Source: an uncultured Roseburia sp.
Lineage (GTDB): Bacteria > Bacillota > Clostridia > Lachnospirales > Lachnospiraceae
Assembly: GCA_944380515.1 (NCBI GenBank)
Contig: CALWHT010000054.1
Coordinates: forward strand, 1 to 42,974
DNA: 42,974 nucleotides
Direction of reading: 5' to 3'
A program made the translations under genes and the position numbers. Shown here piece by piece: positions 1-10,274 of the stretch. Position 1 is the first letter of the stretch; every line of letters begins with the position of its first letter. The notes beneath the pieces were generated by a model. It had not been told where the DNA came from. It searched no databases and saw only the letters and a list, made by a program, of their open reading frames with translations.

Positions 1-149
1 TAATCAGTAGCGAGAGCGGCCACACATTTATGGCAGCTTGTCAAGCCCTTCCAGGGGGATTTTTGAAAAATTTTGGTTAGACCCCCAACACAGCGTTTGA
101 CCTTGAAACTTAACTAACTGACATTGATGGCTGAACTGTTACACTATAG
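1..149. other. left-edge non-coding stretch
   Basis: No supportable gene. A G-run near 52-56 and a C-run near 81-86 could pair around an AT-rich loop, but there is no clear terminator or promoter. Short open stretches exist on both strands (a plus-strand reading closes with TGA at 64-66), but the window edge cuts them and nothing recognisable can be read. It may be the tail of a neighbouring element. Confidence 0.3.
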
Positions 150-178
150 AAAAAAAGCGCCGCCCAGCGGCAGCACTT
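150..178 (-). terminator. rho-independent terminator of yebC
   Basis: Read on the minus strand, a 10-bp stem with two G-U pairs (arms at 169-178 and 155-164, four-base loop) is followed by seven T residues. It begins directly at the yebC stop codon and should end the CNNM-yebC transcript. Confidence 0.85.
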
Positions 179-907
179 TTATTCATCCCAGTTGTGATAT
201 ACTTCCTGAACATCGTCGTCATCGTCCAGCAAATCCAAAATACGGTTGATATTGGTGAGATCCTCCTCGGCGGTCAGCTCAACATAATTCTGCGGAATCA
301 TTGTGACCTCCGCCTGCGCCATCGGAATATGCTCCGCCTCAAGCGCCGCGCGCACCGTCTCAAATTCCTCCGGCGCCGTCACAATTTCAAAGCTGTCCTC
401 CTCCTCGGAGAAATCCTCCGCCCCGGCATCCAGGGCAAGCATCATCAGATCGTCCGCCTCAAGCTCACAGTCTTCCTTGGCCACGATAATCTGTCCCTTC
501 TCGTCAAACATATAAGATACACAGCCCTGCGTACCGATGCTTCCGTGTCCCTTGGTAAATGCGTTTCTCACATTTGCCGCAGTACGGTTTTTATTATCCG
601 TTAAACACTTTACAATAATCGCCGTGCCGCTGGGGCCGTAACCTTCGTATGTACAATATTCGTAATTTACTGCACTTCCCTCTCCGGAAGCCTTCTTGAT
701 GCCGCGCTCGATGGTGTCGTTCGGCATGTTGTTCGACTTCGCCTTTGCAATGACCTGGGCAAGCTTGAAATTATTTGACGGATCCGGACCGCCCTCCTTT
801 ACCGCAACGGCGATTTCCCTTCCGATAATCGTAAAGATTTTTCCTTTTGCAGCATCATTTTTTTCTTTTTTGTGCTTGATATTGGCAAATTTCGAATGTC
901 CTGACAT
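179..907 (-). CDS. yebC: YebC/PmpR family protein
   Basis: 242-residue member of the YebC/PmpR family (TACO1-like). The family was long annotated as transcriptional regulators and is now also linked to helping ribosomes through difficult proline-containing stretches. The N-terminus [14 protein letters not shown] is the family hallmark, the length is normal, and the C-terminus is strongly acidic ([12 protein letters not shown]). The open frame continues upstream, but the start was placed at this Met because AGGAAAGG sits just before the ATG and the family begins here. It is 44 bp downstream of the CNNM-type gene and probably co-transcribed with it; a strong terminator follows. Family assignment is secure; which of the two roles applies cannot be seen from sequence. 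Confidence 0.95.
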   Translation of the reverse strand: MSGHSKFANIKHKKEKNDAAKGKIFTIIGREIAVAVKEGGPDPSNNFKLAQVIAKAKSNNMPNDTIERGIKKASGEGSAVNYEYCTYEGYGPSGTAIIVKCLTDNKNRTAANVRNAFTKGHGSIGTQGCVSYMFDEKGQIIVAKEDCELEADDLMMLALDAGAEDFSEEEDSFEIVTAPEEFETVRAALEAEHIPMAQAEVTMIPQNYVELTAEEDLTNINRILDLLDDDDDVQEVYHNWDE

Positions 908-951
908 AACCTTTCCTCTCTCCTGACCTGTATACTGATTCAAAATACGTT

Positions 952-2307
952 TTATTTTACCACCGTTTCGGTGGACTGGCAAGTACTTTCCTCCGCCGGA
1001 AGCTTCGTTGCCCGCACGGTGCGTATCATTTTATTTTCCACCGAAAGGATTTCAAACAGCCATCCATAGGCCGTCGTCGAAAACACCTCGCCATCATCCG
1101 GAATTTTATCAATGAGGGAGATTAAAAAGCCGTTTAAGGTTTCAAAATCCTCGTCCTCCCCCTCCGGCTCAACGCCCAGTGCGTCCATGACCTCGTCAAA
1201 CGGCGCCATACCGTCCATGCGCAGGCTCCCGTCCGGCTGGCGGGCAATCATCGGTTCCTCCTCGTCATGCTCGTCCTCGATATTTCCGACAATTTCCTCA
1301 AGGATGTCCTCCATCGCGACCAGCCCGGAGGTCTGTCCGTATTCATCCACCACAATGACCATGTGATTTTTCCCTGTCTGCATCATCGTAAAAAGCGTAT
1401 TGATATTGCGTGTTTCGGGAATAAATACAATTTCTCTTACCAGCCCCTTGATATCTTTAATCTGCCAGTCGGCAAACTCGGGCTTTTGACTGAGCGCCAG
1501 CGCCTCCTGAATGTGCAGCATACCGATGATATTGTCGATATTCTCCAGATAAACGGGATACCTGGAATAATTATTTTCCGTCAGATACGTAATGGCATCG
1601 GCAAATTTCATCGTACCGTCGAGCGCTGCAATATTTTTGCGGTGCGTCATAATGTCCCTGGCTTCTTTATCACCGAATTCAAAAATATTGTGTATCATCT
1701 CCGCTTCGCTGGCGAGCAGCATCCCCTGCTCATGCCCTTCGTTGACCATCGAAATGATTTCTTCCTCGGTCACGTCGTCCGTATCGCTCTGCGGGTCAAC
1801 TCCAAACAGCTTTGACAGCAGATTTGCAAGCGCGTCCGCCGGCAGAATAAGGGGCGTAAAGATAATCCGCAGAATATGTACCGGCCCGACCAGACGCAGC
1901 GCCCAGGTTTCGGGTTGTCTGGCCGCAACCTTCTCCGGTGTATAAATCCCGGCTGCCGCCACGATCAAAAGAAGCACAGCCAGAATAATCACATCGGCAA
2001 TTATGGAAAAAACCACGCCGAAAACTGCCGTTTTCAAAAATATCAGACGAAACAGCGGTATGAGGAAAATCCCCGCCAGCATATGTACCAGAAAAACCGT
2101 CAGATAGCACACATGCGTATAGCGCTCTGTTTTATCCGCATATTTGATAAGCAGCGCTGCCCGCGTATTTCCCTCCTTTGCCATTTTTTCCACCGCTGTC
2201 TCATTCAGATTCCGCATTGCGGCAAGAAATCCGAATATCACGACATCAAACAGGATTAAAACCACAAGAATGAAAATCCCAATCGTGGGACTGCCACCGT
2301 CCTCCAT
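952..2307 (-). CDS. CNNM/CorC-type hemolysin-family membrane protein with CBS pair
   Basis: 451-residue integral membrane protein with the standard order of the family often called hemolysin C, CorC or YhdP: an N-terminal DUF21/CNNM transmembrane domain (about residues 1-190, four hydrophobic segments), a pair of CBS domains (about 200-335, including the [12 protein letters not shown] and [13 protein letters not shown] segments) and a C-terminal CorC_HlyC domain (about 350-435). Relatives are linked to Mg2+ or Co2+ efflux; actual haemolysis is unlikely. The start at MEDGG was chosen because AAAAGGAGAG lies seven to eight bases upstream; the longer frame has no ribosome site. It has its own promoter at 2365-2393 and leads into yebC. 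Function beyond the family is inferred. Confidence 0.9.
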   Translation of the reverse strand: MEDGGSPTIGIFILVVLILFDVVIFGFLAAMRNLNETAVEKMAKEGNTRAALLIKYADKTERYTHVCYLTVFLVHMLAGIFLIPLFRLIFLKTAVFGVVFSIIADVIILAVLLLIVAAAGIYTPEKVAARQPETWALRLVGPVHILRIIFTPLILPADALANLLSKLFGVDPQSDTDDVTEEEIISMVNEGHEQGMLLASEAEMIHNIFEFGDKEARDIMTHRKNIAALDGTMKFADAITYLTENNYSRYPVYLENIDNIIGMLHIQEALALSQKPEFADWQIKDIKGLVREIVFIPETRNINTLFTMMQTGKNHMVIVVDEYGQTSGLVAMEDILEEIVGNIEDEHDEEEPMIARQPDGSLRMDGMAPFDEVMDALGVEPEGEDEDFETLNGFLISLIDKIPDDGEVFSTTAYGWLFEILSVENKMIRTVRATKLPAEESTCQSTETVVK

Positions 2308-2364
2308 AAATAACTCTCCTTTTCCATGAAACAAACCTGCCGACTGCCGGCCAAAATATCTGAA

Positions 2365-2393
2365 ATCATAACATTTCAGCGGACAATCGTCAA
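2365..2393 (-). promoter_or_regulatory. sigma-A promoter of the CNNM-yebC unit
   Basis: TTGACG (2393-2388) and TATGAT (2370-2365) on the minus strand are separated by exactly 17 bp. They lie in the gap between the mazF stop and the CNNM start, so this unit can be transcribed independently of alr-mazF. Confidence 0.75.
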
Positions 2394-2411
2394 GTTTTAC
2401 GATACAAAGAC

Positions 2412-2759
2412 TTATGTATACAGTTCCAGGCTTATCTCAAGTGCTTTGTCAATTTCTCCCAGAATCTGGGAATCCAGATGACACACTTTATCCTTCAAAC
2501 GTTTTTTATCAATCGTGCGGAGCTGTTCTAATAAGACAACCGAATCTTTCATCAAATCATATTTTCGGGAGTCCAGCTCCACATGGGTCGGCAGCTTTGC
2601 CTTGTTCATCTGAGAGGTAATCGCCGCGCAGATGACCGTCGGGCTGTGCCTGTTTCCCACGTCATTTTGTATAATTAATACAGGGCGCACACCGCCCTGC
2701 TCGGAACCAATCACCGGCCTTAAATCCGCGTAAAATATATCACCACGTCGAATCACCAT
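2412..2759 (-). CDS. ndoA: MazF/EndoA-type endoribonuclease (type II toxin)
   Basis: 115-residue PemK/MazF-fold mRNA interferase, closest in appearance to Bacillus EndoA. It starts [20 protein letters not shown] and carries the two catalytic residues expected in this family, Arg25 ([12 protein letters not shown]) and Thr48 (ICAAITSQM). As in many Firmicutes it follows alr, but the 97-bp gap between alr and this gene does not encode the small EndoAI-type antitoxin found there in Bacillus. A GGAGTGGAAAG-like ribosome site precedes the ATG. The protein looks intact. Either an antitoxin is encoded elsewhere, or the enzyme is controlled in another way. The next gene downstream has its own promoter. 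Confidence 0.93.
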   Translation of the reverse strand: MVIRRGDIFYADLRPVIGSEQGGVRPVLIIQNDVGNRHSPTVICAAITSQMNKAKLPTHVELDSRKYDLMKDSVVLLEQLRTIDKKRLKDKVCHLDSQILGEIDKALEISLELYT

Positions 2760-2856
2760 ATACTTTCCACTCCATTTTTTTATTTATGACAGTAAAATCA
2801 TTACTGCCTACGGATAGTATTGCCAATTTTACCGGGTGTATTCCACTTTCTGTTAT

Positions 2857-4026
2857 CTATTCCGAAAAATAATCCCGGGTACCGACGATGCGCCCGCCGC
2901 GCCGGTAAATGCGCGGAATCCTTTTCCCGAGATTGCAGGCAAACTCATAGTTAAAACGCCCGGAACGTTCGCCGAGTTCCTCCATGGTGATACATTCGTC
3001 CCCGTCGCGCCCTATGAGAGTCACCTGATCCCCGTTCTTTACGCCGGGAATATCCGTTACATCCACCATAAACTGATCCATGCAGACCCTTCCGCGGATA
3101 GGTGCCCGTCTGCCGTGGATCAAAACCTCCCCCCGATTGGAAAGTCCTCTCGCATAGCCGTCGGCATAGCCCACAGGAATCGTTGCGATCACACGCGTTT
3201 CCGGAGTGACATAAGTCCCTCCGTAGCTGATTTCCCGCCCTGCCTCAAGCTCTTTGACATATGCCACATGCGTAATCAGGGAAAGCGCAGGCTTTAAGCT
3301 GATTTTGCCGCGGTCAACCTCATCGGAAGGCCAGAGGCCGTACAGCGTGATTCCCGCCCTCACCATATCCATATTGGCATCCGGGATTTCCACAATTCCC
3401 GCGCTGTTGGAGGAATGACGAATCGGAATGCTTACGCCGCGCTCCAAAAGCATGTCGTTCATCCTGTCGAAAAGCGCTAATTGCCGGTAAGTAGGCGTCT
3501 TGTCTGTTTCATCGGCCTTTGCAAAATGGGTAAAAATCCCCTCTACCATAATATGCGGCAGCTTCGCCAGCTGTGCCATCTCATCCGCCGCCTCCGGGGT
3601 CACCTGATAGCCGATCCGGCTCATCCCGGTGTCAACGGCAAAATGAATCCGGCAGTCCAGTCCGATACTGCCTGCCGCCACGGAAAGCTCTTCCGCCATC
3701 TTTCTGGTAAATACGGTCGGGCGGAGCTGCGCCTTTATCATATCGGCATACTGATCTGGAAATACATAGCCCAGAATCAAAATCGGTTTTTTGATGCCGT
3801 GGTTTCTTAAGATCAGCCCCTCCTCCACAGTCGCAACGGCATACCCGCAGAGATAATCCAGATAGTCAATCGCCTCCGCAATCTCAACCGCACCGTGGCC
3901 GTAGCCATCCGCCTTGATGACCGCCATAATTTTGGTCTTTTCCGAAATATTATTCCGCATGGATTCCATATTATGAAGAATCGCATCCAAATCAATTTCT
4001 GCATGCACTCTGCTGTACCTGTTCAT
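2857..4026 (-). CDS. alr: alanine racemase
   Basis: 389-residue PLP-dependent fold-type III alanine racemase, making D-alanine for peptidoglycan in the cytoplasm. The PLP-binding lysine is Lys38 in AVIKADGYGHG; the SYGGTY segment should supply the opposing catalytic Tyr, and RVCMDQFMVDVTD is the conserved C-terminal barrel motif. The open frame runs 85 codons further upstream inside the preceding gene; the start was set at MNRYSRVHAEIDL, which has GTGAGG eight bases ahead and fits the family. Only 8 bp separate it from the NAD(P)HX repair gene upstream, so the two are co-transcribed, a common pairing in Firmicutes. The mazF-type toxin follows. Confidence 0.97.
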   Translation of the reverse strand: MNRYSRVHAEIDLDAILHNMESMRNNISEKTKIMAVIKADGYGHGAVEIAEAIDYLDYLCGYAVATVEEGLILRNHGIKKPILILGYVFPDQYADMIKAQLRPTVFTRKMAEELSVAAGSIGLDCRIHFAVDTGMSRIGYQVTPEAADEMAQLAKLPHIMVEGIFTHFAKADETDKTPTYRQLALFDRMNDMLLERGVSIPIRHSSNSAGIVEIPDANMDMVRAGITLYGLWPSDEVDRGKISLKPALSLITHVAYVKELEAGREISYGGTYVTPETRVIATIPVGYADGYARGLSNRGEVLIHGRRAPIRGRVCMDQFMVDVTDIPGVKNGDQVTLIGRDGDECITMEELGERSGRFNYEFACNLGKRIPRIYRRGGRIVGTRDYFSE

Positions 4027-4034
4027 TCTTTTCC

Positions 4035-5564
4035 TCACTTCTGGTTTGCTTCCTTCCCGGAAGCATATTTTGTTAGCCGGCGGATTCCCTCCACAATCGC
4101 AGAGGCCGTCAATCCGCAGGCGCCAATCTCTTCGGCGGCAAAATCCCCCGCCCGCCCGTGCAGATATACGCCGAGCGGAGCCGCCAAAGCCGCAGGAAGC
4201 CCCTGTACCAAAAGGGAACCGATGACACCGCTTAAGACGTCGCCGCTGCCTGCCGTTGCCATTCCATGGTTGCCCGAACAATTCAGGTACGTCTGTCCGC
4301 CCGGGACGGCGGTAACGCTCCGCTCATCCTTCAGAACACAGACGACGCCGTACTTTTCGGCAAACGCTGCGGCAGCGCCGGGCAAATCCGCCTGGAGTCC
4401 TGCAACGGAGATGCCGCTCAGACGGCTCATTTCTCCCAGATGGGGCGTAATAATGACGTTTCCGCCAAGTCCCTTCATCCATTCGTCATTGGCTGCAAGC
4501 ACATTTAAAGCGTCCGCGTCCAAAACAAGCGGAACGGACGGATCCGCGCGGTGCATATCGCAGACATTCTTTACCAGAAGCCGCGCGCCGTCCGCAGTTC
4601 CAAGCCCCGGTCCCATAACGACTCCGTCGGCCCAGCGGATCGCCTCGCAAACGACACTCTCCTCCGGCGTATTGCCGGCATAGGTCGTAAGGATCGCCTC
4701 CGGCACACTGCACTGTAAAATGATGCGGTTTTCCTCCGGGGTCAGCACGCGCACCAGACCGCAGCCTGCGGCATAGGCAGCCTTCGCGCTCAGTACGGCG
4801 GCCCCCGCCATATTGATGCCGCCTGCAATCATCAGCAGCCTGCCGAAGCTTCCCTTGTTGGAATGGCTTTTTCTTACCGGGAGCATTGAAAAATCTTCAT
4901 CTTCCAGCGCCGCGACCGCGGGCGTTTCCCCAAGGCGGCTCTCCGCCGTGATGCCGATGTCACGCACGATGACTTCTCCCGAATACTCATTGCCCGGCCA
5001 CAGCAGCATCCCGACCTTTGCGCAGGCAAAGGTGACCGTCTTATCCGCACGAAATGCCGTGCCGTATACCGCACCGGTGTCAGCGGAAACGCCCGAGGCT
5101 ATGTCGACCGCAAGCTTCCTTGCGGACAGCCGGTTCATCGTCTCGATGAGCGCGGCATAGCTTCCCTCAATATTCCTTGACAGGCCTACCCCGAAAATCG
5201 CGTCTACGACCATTGTATAGTGCGTATCTTTTGGTATTTCCTGCAAAATTGCAAAGCCGTAAGCGTTCAGGATCTCCTGCTGACGCAGATTTTCCTCCGT
5301 AGCCTTCTTTGGATTTCCGACCAGGACAATATCGGTTTTTATTCCCTCCAGCAGGAAAAGCCTTGCGATTGCCAGACCGTCCCCGCCGTTATTTCCGGTC
5401 CCGCAGACAACCAGCACCCGTTCTAAGCAGCCGCTCTCCTTTTTTGCTTCCTCCGCAAACGCGAGCGCCGCGCGCTCCATCAAAAGCAGACCCGGCATAT
5501 GGAAACGGAAAATTGTATTGGCGTCATAGCGCTTCATTTCCCGACTGTTTACAAGATATTTCAT
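4035..5564 (-). CDS. nnr: bifunctional NAD(P)H-hydrate epimerase / ADP-dependent dehydratase
   Basis: 509-residue two-domain repair enzyme that returns hydrated NADH/NADPH to the usable form. The N-terminal YjeF_N epimerase domain (about 1-210) contains GTGNNGGDG at residues 55-63. The C-terminal ribokinase-like dehydratase domain (about 220-500) contains GGINMAGAAVLSAKAA, VLDADALN and the nucleotide-site GSGDVLSGVIG. A TTG three codons upstream was rejected because it directly abuts AGGAGG; the ATG at 5564 lies ten bases from that site. It is the first gene of the nnr-alr-mazF run; acpS, which often accompanies this group, is absent here and rex lies upstream, separated by a terminator. Confidence 0.95.
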   Translation of the reverse strand: MKYLVNSREMKRYDANTIFRFHMPGLLLMERAALAFAEEAKKESGCLERVLVVCGTGNNGGDGLAIARLFLLEGIKTDIVLVGNPKKATEENLRQQEILNAYGFAILQEIPKDTHYTMVVDAIFGVGLSRNIEGSYAALIETMNRLSARKLAVDIASGVSADTGAVYGTAFRADKTVTFACAKVGMLLWPGNEYSGEVIVRDIGITAESRLGETPAVAALEDEDFSMLPVRKSHSNKGSFGRLLMIAGGINMAGAAVLSAKAAYAAGCGLVRVLTPEENRIILQCSVPEAILTTYAGNTPEESVVCEAIRWADGVVMGPGLGTADGARLLVKNVCDMHRADPSVPLVLDADALNVLAANDEWMKGLGGNVIITPHLGEMSRLSGISVAGLQADLPGAAAAFAEKYGVVCVLKDERSVTAVPGGQTYLNCSGNHGMATAGSGDVLSGVIGSLLVQGLPAALAAPLGVYLHGRAGDFAAEEIGACGLTASAIVEGIRRLTKYASGKEANQK

Positions 5565-5612
5565 CGCCTGCAATCCTCCTTTTCAACGTGAGCCGCATAT
5601 TTTTCTATCATA

Positions 5613-5647
5613 CAAAAGACCGCCGCACAAAACCGGTTTGTGCGGCA
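5613..5647 (-). terminator. terminator downstream of rex
   Basis: On the minus strand a 10-bp-plus GC-rich stem (GCCGCACAAA paired with TTTGTGCGGC, loop around 5633-5636) is followed by TCTTTTG. It separates rex from the nnr-alr group, which must then start from a promoter in the remaining short gap; no good consensus promoter is visible there. Confidence 0.8.
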
Positions 5648-5660
5648 GCCCTTACTCCTG

Positions 5661-6347
5661 TCACTTTTCGTTATCTCCTGTTCTCCCGCTCTGCCTGCCG
5701 TCACATTTCCGCGCCTTCTGATTTCGGACAATATTATAGGATAGCTGCATCAGGCTGTCGGAAAGATGTACATTCTCGACAACCACATCCTTGTCAATCA
5801 GCTCCAAATCCACATGCGCAAAATTCCAAATCGCATGGATTCCGATACTCACCAGACGGTTTGCTATCGCATCCGCTTTCTGCTTCGGCATGGTAAGCGC
5901 CGCGATGTCCACCTGATTCTCAGCGCAGAAGGCTTCCAGTTTCTCTAACATACGTATCCGGATTCCGCGCACCGAAACACCGTCCAGAGCCGGGTTTACG
6001 TCAAACAGGCCGATGATCACAAAGCCCAGCTTTTCAAATTTTACATAGTTGGCAAGCGCCTGCCCGAGGTTTCCGGCTCCGATCACAATGATATTATGTC
6101 TCTGATTCAGTCCGAGAATCTTTCCGATTTCCTCGTGCAGATACTTCACATTATAGCCGTACCCCTGCTGTCCGAAGCCGCCAAAATTATTTAAATCCTG
6201 CCTGATCTGGGAAGCGGTCACATTCATCCGTTTGCTCAGATCATTGGAAGAGATACGCTCTACGCCGGCATCCAGCAATTCCCCCAAATAACGGTAGTAA
6301 CGCGGCATTCTCCGAATTACGGCCTGGGATATTTCTTTTTCCTGCAC
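5661..6347 (-). CDS. rex: redox-sensing transcriptional repressor Rex
   Basis: 228-residue Rex protein: an N-terminal winged helix (about 1-80, with the recognition segment MNVTASQIRQDLNNFGGFGQ) and a C-terminal Rossmann domain that binds NADH/NAD+ (IVIGAGNLGQALANY), ending in the domain-swap helix. Rex represses fermentation and reductive-pathway genes when NADH is low, so this gene fits an anaerobe. The predicted start is GTG with GGTGG about ten bases upstream. It stands alone: promoter at 6382-6410, terminator at 5613-5647. No Rex operator was recognised nearby. The C-terminal tail after NIVRNQ is unusually charged and may not be conserved. Confidence 0.96.
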   Translation of the reverse strand: MQEKEISQAVIRRMPRYYRYLGELLDAGVERISSNDLSKRMNVTASQIRQDLNNFGGFGQQGYGYNVKYLHEEIGKILGLNQRHNIIVIGAGNLGQALANYVKFEKLGFVIIGLFDVNPALDGVSVRGIRIRMLEKLEAFCAENQVDIAALTMPKQKADAIANRLVSIGIHAIWNFAHVDLELIDKDVVVENVHLSDSLMQLSYNIVRNQKARKCDGRQSGRTGDNEK

Positions 6348-6381
6348 AATAGATGCCCACCTTTCTTAAATCTCTGAATCT

Positions 6382-6410
6382 ATTATAGTGATTCCAAAAG
6401 TATCTGTCAA
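6382..6410 (-). promoter_or_regulatory. sigma-A promoter of rex
   Basis: TTGACA (6410-6405) and TATAAT (6387-6382) on the minus strand with a 17-bp spacer, a perfect consensus pair, 35 bp ahead of the rex start codon. Confidence 0.88.
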
Positions 6411-6430
6411 TGTGTGAAAAATTTAACTAT

Positions 6431-8377
6431 TTATCCTGCCTGTGACGCTTCGAGCTCCGTTGACAATTGCTCCCACGTCTCATAACAGTCCTCAAGCTCC
6501 GCGCGGCAGTCCGCCTGTTTCGCTGCAAGTTCGCCGAGCTTCGCCGAATTTGTCGCGTTCTCCGGTTTTGCACATTCCTCGTCAATGGACGCGATTTCGT
6601 CCTCCAGTGCGGCAATCCGTTCCTCCGTCTTTTTTAAGCTGTTTTCCAGTTTGCGGATTCTGGCCTGCTCGGCCTTTTTCGCCTGCCAGTCGGCTTTTGA
6701 CGCCGCGGCACCCTCCTCCAAAGGAACGGATTCGCTTTGCGTTACCGGCTGCTTTGCGTAAAGCTCCGTCATCGTCTCGCGTTTTTCCAGATAATAATCG
6801 TAATTGCCGATATAATTGACAAGCCTCTGCCCGGTCAGATCCAAAATCCTCGTTGCCGTCTGATTGATAAAATAGCGGTCGTGCGATACAAACAGCACCG
6901 TGCCCGTATAGCGGTTGAGCGCGGACTCCAGAATTTCTTTTGAGGCAATATCCAGATGGTTGGTCGGCTCGTCCAGAATCAGGAAATTAGCGTCGGAAAG
7001 CATGAGCTTCGCCAGTGAAACACGGCCGCGCTCCCCTCCGCTTAAGTCGCCGACGCGCTTAAACACATCGTCGTTGGTAAATAAAAATGCCGCCAGCACA
7101 TTTCGGATTTTTGTATTGTTCAAATCCGGATAGGCATCCGAAATCTCCTCGAAAATCGTTTTTTCCATATGGAGAAGCTGATGCTCCTGGTCATAATAGC
7201 CGATGTGTACATTTGCGCCCAGCGTCACGCTGCCGGCATCCGCCTCCACCAGCCCGTTGATAATTTTTAAAATCGTCGTTTTCCCGGTGCCGTTGCTGCC
7301 GATTAACGCTACGCGCTCTCCCCGTTTGATGTCAAAGGAAAGCCCGGAAAACAGTGTAACCGGCTCATAGGATTTTGCAAGCTCCGAGACGGTCAGCACG
7401 TCGTTCCCGCTTAAGACATTCGGCTCCAGCTCTATTTTCATGTCCATTTTTTCCTCTGCGGGCTTTTCGATGCGCTCCACCTTTTCCAGCAGCTTTTCCC
7501 GGCTCTCCGCCCGCTTGATGGACTTTTCCCTGTTAAAGGATTTTAATTTGGCAATGACCTCTTCCTGGCGCTTGATTTCTCTCTGCTGATGGTAATACTG
7601 CTTTAGCATATCCTCCCGGATTTTTGCCTTTTTGCGCGCAAATTCCGTATAATTGCCCTGATAGACAAAGCCGCGGTGTCCGGAAATCTCAATGATTTTC
7701 GTAACCACACGGTCGAGAAAATAGCGGTCGTGCGCCACGATAATCACGGCTCCCTTATAGCCCCGCAAAAAGCCCTCAAGCCACTGAATCGACTCCATAT
7801 CCAGATGGTTGGTCGGCTCGTCCAAAAGCAGGATATCGGGCTTCGTGACGAGAAGCTTGCCGAGGGACACCCTTGTCTTTTGTCCGCCCGAAAGCTCATT
7901 CATTTTTTTGCCGAAATCTTCCTCCGAAAAACCGAGTCCCTTTAAAACGCCGGTGACCTCGCTGCGGTAGGCATAGCCGTCCAGCAGCTCGAACTCATGG
8001 CTGAGCCGGTGATAGGTATCAAGCAGCGCCTCAAGCTCCTTTCCAGCAAGGCCCTCCATGTCCGCCTCAAGCTTCCGCAGACGCGCCTCCATTTCCAGAA
8101 TATCCTTTCTGGAAAGGAGTACTTCGTCATAGATGGTATTATGCCCGGAAATATCCTGATACTGCGCGAGATACCCCACCGTTTTTTCCTTTGCGACAAT
8201 GACCTCCCCGCTGTCAGCGGGCTCCTGCCTCATAATAATTTTAAGCAGCGTAGACTTGCCGGCGCCGTTTGCGCCGACAATCGCTGCTTTTTCGTTTGCT
8301 TCCACATGGAAGCTTACATCCCTTAATATTTCATCCGTCCCGAAGGATTTCGAGATATTCTGACATGATAAAATCAT
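6431..8377 (-). CDS. ABC-F family ATPase (YdiF/Uup-like)
   Basis: 648-residue soluble protein with two ABC ATPase domains and no membrane segments, the layout of ABC-F translation factors. Walker A sites are GANGAGKST (about residue 35) and GSNGTGKTT; signatures are [15 protein letters not shown] and [15 protein letters not shown]; both are followed by [10 protein letters not shown] or [12 protein letters not shown] basic inter-domain linker (about 240-310) and a C-terminal coiled coil (about 560-645) match YdiF/Uup-type housekeeping members, which act on ribosomes or branched DNA. A resistance role is not indicated. The ATG overlaps the icd stop as ATGA, so translation is probably coupled to that metabolic gene, an unusual partner. 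Confidence 0.93.
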   Translation of the reverse strand: MILSCQNISKSFGTDEILRDVSFHVEANEKAAIVGANGAGKSTLLKIIMRQEPADSGEVIVAKEKTVGYLAQYQDISGHNTIYDEVLLSRKDILEMEARLRKLEADMEGLAGKELEALLDTYHRLSHEFELLDGYAYRSEVTGVLKGLGFSEEDFGKKMNELSGGQKTRVSLGKLLVTKPDILLLDEPTNHLDMESIQWLEGFLRGYKGAVIIVAHDRYFLDRVVTKIIEISGHRGFVYQGNYTEFARKKAKIREDMLKQYYHQQREIKRQEEVIAKLKSFNREKSIKRAESREKLLEKVERIEKPAEEKMDMKIELEPNVLSGNDVLTVSELAKSYEPVTLFSGLSFDIKRGERVALIGSNGTGKTTILKIINGLVEADAGSVTLGANVHIGYYDQEHQLLHMEKTIFEEISDAYPDLNNTKIRNVLAAFLFTNDDVFKRVGDLSGGERGRVSLAKLMLSDANFLILDEPTNHLDIASKEILESALNRYTGTVLFVSHDRYFINQTATRILDLTGQRLVNYIGNYDYYLEKRETMTELYAKQPVTQSESVPLEEGAAASKADWQAKKAEQARIRKLENSLKKTEERIAALEDEIASIDEECAKPENATNSAKLGELAAKQADCRAELEDCYETWEQLSTELEASQAG

Positions 8378-9585
8378 CGTAATGTTTCCTCTAACGTCGT
8401 TCTGACAGCCTTAATAAAGTCCTCGCTGTTTAAGACAACCGGATTCGGATTCGTCGTAATCAAAGCAAGATCCTTTGTCATTTTACCGTCCTCAATGGTC
8501 TTGACACAGGCTGCCTCCAGCTTATCCGCAAAGTCCGCGAGCGCCGTATTTCCGTCAAGCTCGCCGCGCTTTCTAAGCGCCCCTGTCCATGCGAAAATTG
8601 TTGCAACCGAATTGGTCGAGGTCTCCTCTCCCTTTAAATGCTTATAGTAATGGCGCTGTACGGTTCCGTGCGCCGCCTCATACTCATAATAGCCCTCCGG
8701 AGATACCAGCACGGAGGTCATCATGGCAAGCGAGCCGAAGGCGCTTGAAACCATGTCGCTCATCACATCACCGTCGTAATTCTTGCATGCCCAGATATAG
8801 CCGCCCTCGGACTTCATCACGCGGGCAACCGCATCGTCAATCAGCGTATAGAAATATTCGATGCCCGCCTGGGCGAATTTCTCCTTATATTCCGCGTCAA
8901 AAATCTCCTGGAAAATATCCTTGAAGGTGTGGTCATACTTCTTGGAAATCGTGTCCTTCGTCGCAAACCACAAATCCTGCTTTGTGTCAAGCGCGTAATT
9001 AAAGCAGCTTCTCGCAAAGCTTTCAATGGAATTGCAGAGATTATGCTGTCCCTGTACCACGCCTGCCCCGGTAAAGTTATGGATCAGCTCTCTCGTCTCT
9101 GTTCCGTCTTCCGCCGTGTATACAAGCTCGCACTTTCCCGCGCCCGGGATCTTCATTTCGGCCGCCTTGTACACATCACCGTATGCGTGACGCGCAATCG
9201 TAATCGGTTTTTTCCAGTTTTTGACGCACGGCTCAATGCCCTTTACCACGATGGGGGCGCGGAACACCGTTCCGTCGAGCATCGCCCGGATGGTTCCGTT
9301 GGGGCTTTTCCACATTTCTTTCAGATGATACTCCGTCATGCGCGCGGCGTTCGGCGTGATGGTTGCGCATTTCACGGCAACACCGTATTTTTTCGTTGCG
9401 TTTGCGGAATCAACCGTCACCTGGTCATCGGTTTCGTTGCGGTGCTCCAACCCCAAATCATAATACTCCGTATTTAACTCAATAAACGGGCAGAGCAGCT
9501 CATCCTTTATCATTTTCCAGAGAATTCTGGTCATCTCATCCCCGTCCATCTCAACAAGCGGTGTTGTCATCTTAATCTTTTCCAT
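8374..9585 (-). CDS. icd: NADP-dependent isocitrate dehydrogenase, eukaryote-type
   Basis: 403-residue homodimeric-type isocitrate dehydrogenase resembling the eukaryotic cytosolic/mitochondrial NADP enzymes rather than the Escherichia coli type: N-terminus [20 protein letters not shown], substrate segment [11 protein letters not shown], metal-binding [13 protein letters not shown] and cofactor segment [14 protein letters not shown]. It oxidises isocitrate to 2-oxoglutarate with NADPH formation, here most likely to feed glutamate synthesis in an incomplete TCA pathway. It sits 11 bp downstream of the GntR regulator and shares the transcript of the citrate-synthase-like gene. No aconitase is in the window. 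Its last codons overlap the ABC-F start. Confidence 0.96.
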   Translation of the reverse strand: MEKIKMTTPLVEMDGDEMTRILWKMIKDELLCPFIELNTEYYDLGLEHRNETDDQVTVDSANATKKYGVAVKCATITPNAARMTEYHLKEMWKSPNGTIRAMLDGTVFRAPIVVKGIEPCVKNWKKPITIARHAYGDVYKAAEMKIPGAGKCELVYTAEDGTETRELIHNFTGAGVVQGQHNLCNSIESFARSCFNYALDTKQDLWFATKDTISKKYDHTFKDIFQEIFDAEYKEKFAQAGIEYFYTLIDDAVARVMKSEGGYIWACKNYDGDVMSDMVSSAFGSLAMMTSVLVSPEGYYEYEAAHGTVQRHYYKHLKGEETSTNSVATIFAWTGALRKRGELDGNTALADFADKLEAACVKTIEDGKMTKDLALITTNPNPVVLNSEDFIKAVRTTLEETLR

Positions 9586-9596
9586 TGGAAACCTCC

Positions 9597-10265
9597 TTAT
9601 TTTCTTTCCTGAAATAAATTATCCCATCCGTAGCTGTCCATATTCTGGATGGTATTCATCATATGTTCATTTGCCAGCCGCTCCGCCAGTTCCTCGTTAT
9701 GCTGCCGCAGCGCCTCCGTAATCTGGCGGTGCTCCTCATTCGAGCGAAGGGCCCGCTGTGTATCTGCCAGCGTGATTTTGCGCACCCGCTGTACATAGTG
9801 GTGAAAATCCAAAAGCACATGCTTAAGCTCCCTGCTGTGGGACGCGTTATAGAGTATTTCATGGAACCGGTTATCCAGCTCCACGACCTGCTCGGCATTG
9901 CCCTTTGCGGCATGGAAATCGGAGAGATAGATATTCTCGTCCAATTCGTCCAGCTCGTCTTTGGTAATATACGACGCTGCCCATCTGGCGCACAGCCCTT
10001 CCAGCCTTGAGCGGATTTCATATATATCGCGGATATCCTTTTGAGAAATTCCGACCACATAAGCGCCCTTATTGGGGATGATGGTCACAAGCCCCTCCAG
10101 CTCTAACTGACGCAGCGCTTCCCGGACCGGCGTGCGGCTGACGCCAAGCTCCTCGCCGATGGTTTTCTCCTTCAGTTCCTCGTCCGTCTCATATTTTCCG
10201 GACAGAATATTTTCCCTTATTGTGTGAAACACCCGTGCGCCAAGTGAATAATTATCGCTTTCCAT
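9597..10265 (-). CDS. GntR/FadR-type regulator with FCD domain
   Basis: 222-residue transcription factor. The N-terminal winged helix (about 5-72) contains the typical GntR segment [19 protein letters not shown], and the C-terminal all-helical FCD domain (about 80-215, with [14 protein letters not shown]) would bind a carboxylate and often a metal. The ATG two codons inside the GTG-initiated frame was chosen because GAGGTG lies five bases before it. It is nested between the Re-citrate-synthase-like gene (9 bp away) and icd, so it probably senses a TCA intermediate such as citrate and controls its own operon. The 18-bp palindrome at 11733-11750 is the obvious candidate operator. Ligand is inferred only. 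Confidence 0.9.
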   Translation of the reverse strand: MESDNYSLGARVFHTIRENILSGKYETDEELKEKTIGEELGVSRTPVREALRQLELEGLVTIIPNKGAYVVGISQKDIRDIYEIRSRLEGLCARWAASYITKDELDELDENIYLSDFHAAKGNAEQVVELDNRFHEILYNASHSRELKHVLLDFHHYVQRVRKITLADTQRALRSNEEHRQITEALRQHNEELAERLANEHMMNTIQNMDSYGWDNLFQERK

Positions 10266-10274
10266 TCTCACACC

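Noticed and set aside
1-120. Fragment of a mobile element at the left edge
   Set aside because: Short open stretches on both strands are suggestive but too brief to identify, and no terminal repeats are visible.
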